From Durusdinium trenchii (Eukaryota > Sar > Dinophyceae > Suessiales > Symbiodiniaceae), in contig CAXAMN010021951.1 in assembly GCA_963970005.1 (NCBI GenBank), forward strand, positions 756,411 to 820,410: a stretch of DNA of 64,000 nucleotides. Direction: 5' to 3'. Below the pieces are notes generated by a model. It was not told where the DNA came from. It saw only the letters and a list, made by a program, of their open reading frames with translations, and made no database searches. Positions 55,840 to 64,000 of this stretch are shown piece after piece. The translations under genes were made by a program, and so were the position numbers. How positions within the stretch are numbered: position 1 is the first letter of the stretch; each line of letters begins with the position of its first letter.

Positions 55840-57798
55840 TCATGAAGAGACCAGAGAAGCCCTCAACAAACGGGCCTTTCGAGTACCCTCTTTGAGTTTC
55901 TTCTGAAGTTTATGCCAGGGGTCAACCGGCGGGTTCCATTGAAGTGGACAAGCCTCAGGCTGTGATGACAAGTCAACAGGAGGCCACCAGTTGTAGGCAC
56001 AAGTTCGAAAATTCTTTTGAAATGCCAGTTGAACTACTTTCGCAACCTGATCCTGCTTCGGGAAAGCAGGTCGCGGTTTCAGGCCAAAGACACAACTGCC
56101 TGCACCCTGTCGGTACAGAGCGCAGATCCGAGCTCGCTTAGCATGGGCTGGCATGACATCGTGACCGCACAAGGAGGCAAATTGACTAAAAATGGACGCA
56201 AACTGGGTGGCAATCTCATTCCAAGAATAGTTAAAGGCATGTGCCTCCGTGTCAGACCTGGCCCAAGCGAAACAATGCCCATCAGGGGAAGTCCTCCTGT
56301 GGACGGGCAGATAGCAGTGGCTATACATCATGAAACTTAGAACCAATTCCATCCAAGAGACACCCATTTCAGCAGAATCTGGGTGATGAACTGCATTGGG
56401 CCATTGAAGCTGGCCCGCCCAATCAAGCAAACAAAGCATCATCGATGCTCCCCAGTAAGAGTGATCAAAGAAATTTTGAGCTCGAATGGCGGTGACGTCA
56501 AGGGTCCAAGGTGCATCAACTGTCAAATTAGAGCACAGGGCGGAAAAATGGACCGCCTGCCTCATCGGGTGAGGTTCCATGGGATTGAACGAAGCTGGAA
56601 CATGTTGTTCATGAAGTTTGCGATAACTCTGCAGGGCCAAAGAAAGGCGGTAGAATTGCTCCAGTTCTTCCATTTCAAGCTTACGAGTCATGACCTGCTG
56701 TCGCCAGGCATCCGTGAGGGGTGGGTGGCAGGAATTACAAACCTCAGATGCTGCCTGGTCAGCGACCATGTTACCCAGGGCATGATAACAGAGTAGGTCA
56801 GGCAACTCACTTGGCTGAGTATGGGCCTTAATCTTAACCAGCCTATTAGTGTGAGCATGAGCAAGATGCTGGATGCGAAGACACAGTTCTGGGTGCGGGT
56901 GTCTGTGCAAATGCACCCCATGCACTGATGGAGCAGCAACAAATGTGGCAATAGCACTGGAGGAGTCCACATGAATGACTGCATGGCAAAAGAGTTCACT
57001 GGCGCGAACAACAGCACGGAGTTCTGCATGGTGAATGGTCTGGGCCTGCGGGCAGAGCTCCTGAATAATCACATGCAATGTGTTAGGAGGAACACCTGTC
57101 TCTTTGAAACGTTGTGCCTGCCAACAGCGTTCTGCATCACTACGGCAAGAGTCCACCACTATACTAAAACCAGCATATCTTAACGAAGGCAGAGTGGGGT
57201 GCAGACAGCTACCGTCAGTGTACACATGCAGCGGAGAGAGATCAGAGACACACTCCTGCAGAGCCGCTATCTGAGAGGTATCAGGTAAACGTGGCTGAAT
57301 GGCATATTGGAATGTGAAGCGAAATTCGTCCTCAGCTGATTCGAAAATAACTGGCAGTTCAGGCAACAAGGTGTCCTCCGAGGTGAGGGCCTGGATCAAA
57401 TTCTGGAAAGGCTCACGAATGTGCTGTGTGGCAGCACAGGCAAAGAACCGATGAAATTTGGTATCTTCTTGGCCACACCAGGGACAGTCTGGTGTCACTT
57501 GGTCATCCCAAATGGCCTGTTGGCTCCTCGTCTGATAGGCCACAGCTAGTTCACGCACCAAGATACGACGTTCAGTAGCTGTGAAGCGTGAAAGAACCTG
57601 ACGAGTAAGATGTTGATCAACATTGGGAAAATTGATCAAAGACCGTCGATGGGAATGCAACACCAAGAGCCGGTCTTGCCATGACCGTTCCGCGAACCAG
57701 ACCAAACTCTTCCAGGGGCACGTCAAGAAACTTAGTTTGACAAAGGCCGAGACCTGAATGTATCCTTGGTCATCCATACACCAGCCTATCCTGACCAA
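55840..57798 (-). CDS. LINE element B: zinc knuckle and RNase H region
   Basis: Open frame of 652 codons. Residues 105-121 form CPWCGQEDTKFHRFFAC (Cys-Cys-His-Cys), a feature of many LINE ORF2 tails. RNase H follows: YTDGSC with Asp195, HHAELRAVV with Glu259, VDSSSAI with Asp278, then KAHTQ (His326) and GNMVADQAA with Asp347, so all catalytic residues are present. RNase H would remove the RNA from the RNA:DNA hybrid. The last about 300 residues have no assignable fold. The frame is shifted from the preceding RT part by one event near 57.79 kb. Confidence 0.9.
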   Translation of the reverse strand: MVRIGWCMDDQGYIQVSAFVKLSFLTCPWKSLVWFAERSWQDRLLVLHSHRRSLINFPNVDQHLTRQVLSRFTATERRILVRELAVAYQTRSQQAIWDDQVTPDCPWCGQEDTKFHRFFACAATQHIREPFQNLIQALTSEDTLLPELPVIFESAEDEFRFTFQYAIQPRLPDTSQIAALQECVSDLSPLHVYTDGSCLHPTLPSLRYAGFSIVVDSCRSDAERCWQAQRFKETGVPPNTLHVIIQELCPQAQTIHHAELRAVVRASELFCHAVIHVDSSSAIATFVAAPSVHGVHLHRHPHPELCLRIQHLAHAHTNRLVKIKAHTQPSELPDLLCYHALGNMVADQAASEVCNSCHPPLTDAWRQQVMTRKLEMEELEQFYRLSLALQSYRKLHEQHVPASFNPMEPHPMRQAVHFSALCSNLTVDAPWTLDVTAIRAQNFFDHSYWGASMMLCLLDWAGQLQWPNAVHHPDSAEMGVSWMELVLSFMMYSHCYLPVHRRTSPDGHCFAWARSDTEAHAFNYSWNEIATQFASIFSQFASLCGHDVMPAHAKRARICALYRQGAGSCVFGLKPRPAFPKQDQVAKVVQLAFQKNFRTCAYNWWPPVDLSSQPEACPLQWNPPVDPWHKLQKKLKEGTRKARLLRASLVSS

Positions 57799-59842
57799 GT
57801 GGAGGCAGGACCCTTAGAAGTGTTGGGCTTTGGCATATATTGCGAAACCAACTTAAAGAATCTGCACTGTTGTGAACTGTCTCGAGCCAGCAGAAATCTC
57901 CTGGCAGCTGCACAAGCCGAGAGAATCATGTGAAGCTCTGGATCTTTCACGTACTTGGAGGCACACAAAGTGACCAAAGCTGAAGCCATGCTTTCGGAAG
58001 GACCTACAAGAGCTTCAGCCACATGATAACGGAGGGACCGAGTATGCTGCTGACCAACTGGAAAAAGCTCACTCCCATGAAAGGCAACTGGATAAACACT
58101 GGCCGAAATGACCTGGGCTTTGACATCAATGTCAACATGAGAAGTCTTAAGGCGGGCTAATCTCTCCTTGGCCTTGCACAACCTATCATGAAGCTTACAC
58201 ATGCGAGCAGCACCTTGATATCGGAGTGGGCATCCAAGATCACTAGCTGCGTGGACTTTAGCCACTTCAGGGAGTTGGAGGCGATCGAAAGCTTTACGAA
58301 CCGTGCTGGCAAGGTGGGAATGTGACGTCCACCACCAGGTCTTAGTCCAGTCAATTTGAAGGCTGCCCAAGCCCAGTTATCGGCATATGCAGAGATTAAC
58401 GAGTTGGCTGAAGTGCAAGTCCGACAAGCAGCTGTCCAACATTGAGCAACCCCCAACATGACCAGGACAGAAAAGACATCCCCCTCAGGAAAACCGCAGC
58501 TACTATGAATGACATCCGAGCATTGACCGAGGACTTCCCAGCGTCTCGAGAGTCGTGCGAGGGAGCCCGACCACTGGGCCAGCACAGATTCAGGCACCCC
58601 CAGGTGACGAAGGATGGCAGTACCTCGAGACCTATTTATTGCGTTAAAGCATTTGACAAGGTCTAGGGCAATGCCCGCACAGGGCTCCCCTGCATCATGT
58701 GCCTCCTCGAAGAAACATTGAGTGGCGTACGCGGCCTCGAATGCTCCGCGGCCCGGGAGTAGACCGGTGATGTCACATGTCATGAATTGACCAAAAGAGG
58801 TCAAGAGTTGGCGACAAACCACCTGGGCCCAAACTCGATAAATCTGAGACAGGGCAGTAATTGGTCGAATCTTTTCCGGCACAGGTGTACCGGTCGCTTT
58901 AGGAGCTGCGAAGACTTTTGCTTCCATGAACCACGAAGGGAAGCCGTCAGGATAACCATGTACCACCTCAATTAACAAGGAAATTAGATGATCAGGCAAA
59001 GACTCCAGCTCGAAGGCAGTGATGCCGTCTGGCCCAGGTGCTGCATTCCATCTCAGACCACGAATCACCTGTTTCCAGGTCAACAAGTTTGCAGTATCAA
59101 CACAAAGGTCCTGTTGAGGCAACAGGTCCAGAAACTGCTGGAAAGCCGTATCTAAAGCAGGAGAAAGGAGTTGTGAATCATCCCTCTGCCAAATGGGTTC
59201 CCAAAAGTTAGTCAAGTGATGGCAAATTTGCTGTGGGTTGGTAACTAGAATGTTCTGCCGCGCCTGAATATTCTCAAGATCAGTCAACTCAGTGGCACAC
59301 GACACAATGATGGAGTGCTCACGAACATCATGCAACCAACCTGTCGAATTATTCAAGCACAGGTTACGACCCTTTTGGAAAGCTGACGGATCCTCAACAA
59401 AGGCTTCAAACTGAGAATGGCTTTTGGAAGTGACTCTGGTGCAAATGGGGACCAAAATTGCTGTTTGCTCAATTTCTTTTTCCACAGATTCAAGCTTGGG
59501 AGTCGACCCACGCACAGAGGCAAATGTGAGTCGATTATGACCCTGCTTCTTATCAATCTGGAGACGAAACTTCTGCTTATCTTGAAAGATTTGGCCGTCC
59601 AACTGGATTGCACGGGTAACGTCGTGACGCCATAGCTGTTCAAGATCGCACATCCATGTCATGCTAGGCAAGTTCCAAGGAGCAGGGCATAACTCCGGTT
59701 GGGATTGAATCCAGGCAACAAACGATTGGCCTTGGTATTTGAACCGAAGAATCTTGCGCCGTTCCAGAAGGAGAATATCATGCAAAGCCTCCTTGCCCAG
59801 CTTGCGTTTCAAGGACTGCACACGCCTCAATTGCTTGATCAT
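57786..59842 (-). pseudogene. LINE element B: reverse transcriptase with a YADN active site
   Basis: The frame 59842-58157 contains NAAPGPDGITAFELESLPDH, KIRPITALSQIYRVWAQVV, LLPGRGAFEAAYATQCFFEE, GIALDLVKCFNAINRSRG (first catalytic Asp), SSCGFPEGDVFSVLVM and LISAYADNWAWA. The usual YADD reads YADN here. Just after it the frame shifts (near 58.38 kb), and the thumb and connection continue in the frame 58370-57786 (TVRKAFDRLQLPEVAKVHAA). As the start is in frame with the endonuclease, ORF2 was one polypeptide. Confidence 0.85.
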
Positions 59843-59956
59843 ACCAGCAGTGACAACCCGATGGATCTCTTGAGGGGGTTCAAAATCCCCACAGCGAGCT
59901 TTAGGAACAAGGGAGGTGATTAAGAGCTGCTTAGGCTTCTGCGGAATGCATCTACC

Positions 59957-61075
59957 TCAAAAAGCCCGGGGCAAATGTCTAGGCAGATTGGCTCCAGAAG
60001 GAGCCTTTCTCAGAGCGACATCAACAGTTTGCTCAACCCTCTGGCCCCACTCCTCCAAGCTCTGCGGAGCAGGCACGTGAGCTAGATCAGCATCAGCCTG
60101 TGAAAGAAGGTCGCCATTGATGATGAGCTCCGTAAAGGGCTTCGGTTTGGGCCAAACTTGTTTGGTCAGATTACCTGAGATTCCGCAGAGATCAGAAAGG
60201 ACAACCTTATGAGCATCAAAGAGCGGATCATGCAAAACCTGAATGGCTTTCAAACGTGGCAAAAGGAATGGTGAGAGAAAAGCAGTATCAGGATTAGTAG
60301 CACCCTTGCAAGTTGGAGGCATGTTCCCACCATACATGCTAGAGAACAACTGTTGCAAGTGCAGAAAGCCCATACTAGCAAGACGCTGAGCTGATGGCAA
60401 CTTGAAAACATCAGCATTGAAATCACCAAGAATGATAGCCGGCAAATTGACTTGCTGTACCCTCTGGGCTGCCGTGGCCAAAAGCAAATCGTTGAACTCC
60501 TGGGCACCGGAGTTGGATTGTGCCAGACCATACAGAATAATGAGCTGGATCTTCCACTCGTCAACAATCACATGCAGCAATCTCAAGTCAAGACCCGGTT
60601 GCATTTGTTGTGGACATCTTGCAAGGCGAAGAGGAACAATGCAAAAGCCAGCACACCCAGTGGCTTTGCCTCTCAAGCTGATCTGTTGGTCGGCCCTTGC
60701 TCTGAGGGAAGGAGCCGCCGTGGTGAAAGCAGAATAGTATCCCAGTTGTCGCATCTGACGACGGGCCAAACATTGAACAGGCTGTGTAGCACTGGTTTCA
60801 GAAGCTCCAATGAAATGACAATTGAATTGCTCACGCAAAATACCAAAAGCATCAGCCTTGTTAGTGAGCGACGTGGGATTACAAATGGCAAATCTGAGGT
60901 CATCAGGACCTGGATGCAATGCCTCTCCAAAACGAATTCCTCGTCCAAGAACACGCCGAAACAGCTTATTCAAGCCAAGGCGTGTCAACCATGAACAACA
61001 AGCGAAAAAACATGCAACCACTGTAGAAGAAGTAGGAAGCAACCCACAAAGCAGCCACAGTGAATTGTCAGCCAC
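59957..61075 (-). CDS. LINE element B: APE-type endonuclease
   Basis: After GRGIRFGEALHPGPDDLRFA, typical of the start of dinoflagellate LINE ORF2, the frame shows ICNPTSL (Asn), FIGASET (catalytic Glu), AIILGDFNAD (Asp and Asn of the AP-endonuclease fold) and LFDAHKVVLSDL near the end, where His replaces the usual SDHxP arrangement loosely. It nicks target DNA to prime reverse transcription. One TGA at 59957-59959 separates it from RT in the same frame. It lies in the same frame as the end of ORF1, again separated by a single TGA. Confidence 0.85.
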   Translation of the reverse strand: MADNSLWLLCGLLPTSSTVVACFFACCSWLTRLGLNKLFRRVLGRGIRFGEALHPGPDDLRFAICNPTSLTNKADAFGILREQFNCHFIGASETSATQPVQCLARRQMRQLGYYSAFTTAAPSLRARADQQISLRGKATGCAGFCIVPLRLARCPQQMQPGLDLRLLHVIVDEWKIQLIILYGLAQSNSGAQEFNDLLLATAAQRVQQVNLPAIILGDFNADVFKLPSAQRLASMGFLHLQQLFSSMYGGNMPPTCKGATNPDTAFLSPFLLPRLKAIQVLHDPLFDAHKVVLSDLCGISGNLTKQVWPKPKPFTELIINGDLLSQADADLAHVPAPQSLEEWGQRVEQTVDVALRKAPSGANLPRHLPRAF

Positions 61076-61084
61076 CCTGCCCCA

Positions 61085-63973
61085 TCACTCGTTGGACTCC
61101 TTAGGCTTTTTCCGCCCAAGGTTCTCCTGGAACATCTCTTGCAGAGCCGCCAAGGTGCCATGGATGGCTTGATTCTCATGGCGCATGGTCTTCACCAATG
61201 AGGCCTCCAGCGATTGGGAAGATGCAAGCAACTGCTGCGCAACCTCCTTCTGATGCTCATCAAAGCGCATCCCACAGGAATGCAAGCGATTCTGAGTGTC
61301 ATGAGCTTGCTGTCGCAGGTTGGTATCCAGCTGGGTGATCTGCTTTTGAGTCTCACACTGAAAGGCCGAGGTGGAGGATTCAATGGAAGCTATCCTTGCC
61401 TCCAGTTTGCTCCTGAAACTTGGATTCCGTTGGTCCCACCACCGATCGAGGAGCAGCAGTAGTGACCGGGCGTCCATGTGATGCCAAGTACTGCGCCCAA
61501 GGGTCGGCTCCCTGCGAAGGCATGGAGCTTGCAGCTGAGGTGTTCCAACTGAGCATGGCATCCCCTGCGATGATAGGTGACTTGCGCTCCTCGTTCTTAG
61601 GTGGCAAAGGTCTTGCAAGCGCCGGAGAGGCATTGAACATGAGGACGCCACTGGGGATGTCCTCTGTCGTAGCTATCAGCCATGCTCTGGCTCCGACTTG
61701 ACGAATTGGCCGAATGGCCCATTTGTACGTGAGGGCCCACTGGGTCAACTGCTCCTTCGATGTGCCGAAGGGAAGAGGCTGCACTTTGACCAATGCTGCA
61801 CCATTGAGGTCTGGCGGGGCTTCCTTCGTGGGGCAAATGATGCGCCAAGCCGCAGAGAAATCCTCTTGACGAAACCTCAATCCCATCCCTTCTCGGCCTT
61901 TCACCAGGCCTAAGCATCCAGAAGTCTGCTTGGAGAGCGAAGTGAGGCGGGGGATGTCCCCCTCAGTCCAAATCACCCGAAATCGCTGGTCCTGCCTCCC
62001 ATCCGAGCCCTTGGGCGCGCAGAAAATTCTATTGAATCCGCTCGCTTGGAGTATCCTTGGGATGCGCTCGGGGGCCACGCTACCGTGCAGCTGGACTGAC
62101 GTAGCTTGTGCAGCATGAACTGCTCGATTTCGATTTCTCAGAGACCTCCCCCAAGTAGACTTGATAAGGTCAGGGCATCCGCTCTCAGTGAAGATCCACG
62201 CACCCGAGCTGCTTTTCACCAAACTGGATGAGGATTCCAGCCAGGATGGTGGGGTCAGCGCCCGGGATCTCACAAGGCAGGGCAACTCGCTGATGCTTGA
62301 GGGATGTATCCAACTGCTTCTGTGTCACCACAATGATGCCAAGTTCGTCCTTGGATAGAATGGAGTTCTCCCTGATCCACGGCATGGCCTGTTCCAAGTG
62401 GGCCAGAAACACTCCAGATGACTGGGGGACAAAGGTCGTCAGCTGAACAGCATTGGAGTCATCCTCATTGAGAAGAAAGCCCTGCATGATCGTGACCGTG
62501 GAGAGATTGATCTCAGGTGGCTTCCGCTTGGAGAGCCTGGCTATCAAGGGCACCGGAGCGTTTGCGAGGTAGCTCCAGCCCGATCTGCTTCATTGCCTGC
62601 AGTACAGCTGTCGCACGGGTCTCCTTTTTCCCATTCATCAAGGCAGCGATGGCTGCATGACCCAGGTGGTTGAAGAGGCTGTCCACTGCTTTGGAAATCC
62701 AGTTGAGCTCATACTGTAGATCCAAGAGAGTGCTTGCGACTTCATTCTTCAGCGCGACGATCTGTGGGTTCTTGCCACCTCCTCCTCCTTGCACCCGTGT
62801 GATGATGTGGAGAACAAAGGCGCCGGCCTTATGATTCCAGGTGTTGAGGACATTCAAAGGATGCTCGGGCAACAGTCTGGATCAAACGAATCTCTTCATT
62901 GCCCAGTACCGGGTCCCACAGCCTTTGGATAGGTTGATCAGCTGCTCAGCTTGAAGATCATCTGCAAGGTGTCCTTCCCAAAGCTGTCGTTTGCACCATC
63001 TGATGGAGACGAAGATACCAGCTGGAACCCTCACACAATCCAAGGTGCTCCTGAATGCCCGGACGGCCCACCACAGGAGAAACTGTCGAGGAGGGATAGC
63101 CATTGACTTGCCAATGGAAGTTGTCACCTGGAAATCCAGCTCAGTAAGCTCGCAATCGACTTCCAAGGCAAAGCTTGCTCGGCCTTCCGCTGTGAGTGCA
63201 CTTTCCCATATGGTAGCCCAAAGTTGGCGTTCAGCAATATTCCCACGCCCACGGATGGAGTGAACGTCCTTCTTGTGGTTCCAATGACCAAAGCACTGCA
63301 CCCCACGAACCGATGCCCAGATTTCCTCGGCAGCAATGCGCAACGGGGTGTGACCCCAATCAAACTTGGTCAACATCATCTCTGGCAAGATGGGAGCACG
63401 GAGAGGGACTAACCCAAACTGATCATACCAAAGTTGCTCTCTTTCATCAACGGACAAGAGCTCTTGGGCCAAAGATCCATGACCAGTGTGTCGCATGTTG
63501 AAAGTATCACGCTGCAGGATGGCAATGCACAGACCTGAGGCACTCTGTCCGCTCGCCTCAGGAATGTCAGGCAGTGGGAAAAAGCGATCCTGATCCTCCA
63601 ACTGCCATGAATCAGTTTCATGGCGTAGGCAACCCTTCCATAGTGCCAAAATGGCATCCACAGGTGTGTTGGCCTCCGCAGCAAAGAGTTTGCTGCCTGT
63701 AGTGAAGACCACTCGACATCGCAGCATCACACGCATAGGCAGGGTAGCAGACAGAGGTTCATCTGACACCGGCGGCGCCCTAGGATGCGCTGCAGGCTGA
63801 AGGCAATGGATTTCCAGGATGCACCCTCTGGAACCCATGTATTCCTGGAGCTTGGTGAGGCCAAAGTCAGGGATCCAACACTGCCCCTTGGGAAGACAAT
63901 CCAAACCCTCCTCAAAGAGCTGGTCCACCACCTCTGACTTCATAGTGAATGAGGTATGCAACTGCATCCACAT
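61085..63973 (-). pseudogene. LINE element B: ORF1, broken by frameshifts
   Basis: Four frames succeed each other, each shifted by one: 63973-62513 (with one in-frame stop at 62882), 62553-62185, 62285-61380 and 61651-61085. The C-terminal part reads KLEARIASIESSTSAFQCET and QLDTNLRQQAHDTQNRLHSC, a heptad-like coiled coil, ending KKPKESNE. Coiled coils with basic ends are usual in LINE ORF1 proteins, which bind element RNA. The N-terminal part has no recognised domain. More may lie beyond the window. Confidence 0.7.
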
Positions 63974-64000
63974 GGTGCCAGCTGAAAAAGTCTGTGACCG

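Larger units (their letters stand above)
55840..64000 (-). mobile_element. LINE element B: ORF1, APE endonuclease, RT, RNase H; 5' end beyond window
   Basis: Minus-strand order from the right edge: ORF1 (63973-61085), endonuclease (61075-59957), reverse transcriptase (59842-58157, with continuation to 57786), then zinc knuckle and RNase H (57798-55840). The stop at 55840 is followed by about 100 bases and then the 21-bp array. Frames are long, with only a handful of stops and shifts, so the copy is young compared with the copia element. Confidence 0.92.

Noticed and set aside
53600-55843. Very long ORFs on both strands across the 21-bp array (up to 476 codons)
   Set aside because: They arise from a stop-free repeat unit of 21 bases and from the run of N translated as X. 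The same unit is open in several frames on both strands.

Overview
The window looks like nuclear DNA of a dinoflagellate, most likely a Symbiodiniaceae-type alga. The reasons are protein genes cut into many short exons, several introns that seem to use GC as well as GT donors, retroelement remains in large amount, lysine/KRPA-rich fragments, and a dispersed 21-bp minisatellite (CCTCCAACCTA + ATAGCAATGG or CAAGCAATGG). It is a draft assembly with two runs of N, both inside tandem repeats (41766-41936 and 54125-55025). No rRNA, tRNA or CRISPR was recognised. All calls rest on reading the sequence and on family motifs; no database search was possible.

Layout. 1-5.9 kb: 3' part of a plus-strand IQ-motif/PDZ gene with a duplicated exon and a third PDZ domain spread over short exons. 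5.9-11.3 kb: nothing recognisable. 11.3-14.9 kb: a tandem 2-kb duplication carrying two copies of a PKS/NRPS-type thioesterase (alpha/beta hydrolase) fragment. 15.7-21.35 kb: a decayed Ty1/copia element whose reverse transcriptase (RT) lies inverted between plus-strand gag/protease/integrase and plus-strand RNase H. 21.35-24.1 kb: an unusual, very AT-rich island.

24.1-30.5 kb: a minus-strand, 5'-truncated LINE (element A) encoding RT, then a run of C2H2 zinc fingers, then a ubiquitin-specific-protease (USP/C19) domain with its Cys and His boxes intact. A TA-flanked 859-bp MITE sits exactly inside one zinc finger; dropping it with one TA leaves the zinc-finger and USP frames continuous. This is the most unusual object in the window. 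30.8-31.2 kb: the AT-rich island resumes. 33.15-35.7 kb: a minus-strand multi-exon TauD/TfdA-type 2-oxoglutarate dioxygenase gene. 36-41 kb: mostly unassigned, with a few isolated exon candidates and repeats. 41.2-42.8 kb: four nested tandem-repeat families.

42.9-46.2 kb: a minus-strand ERMP1/Fxna-type M28 membrane peptidase gene. 46.2-53.6 kb: weak exon candidates, including a minus-strand coiled-coil-like set at 48.0-49.7 kb. 53.9-55.7 kb: the large 21-bp minisatellite array, which abuts the 3' end of a second minus-strand LINE (element B, 55.84 kb to beyond the window end). Element B has ORF1, an APE endonuclease, an RT whose catalytic motif reads YADN instead of YADD, and an RNase H, broken by a few stops and frameshifts. 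The host genes show no obvious pathway link; the window reads as scattered host genes embedded in retroelements and minisatellites.
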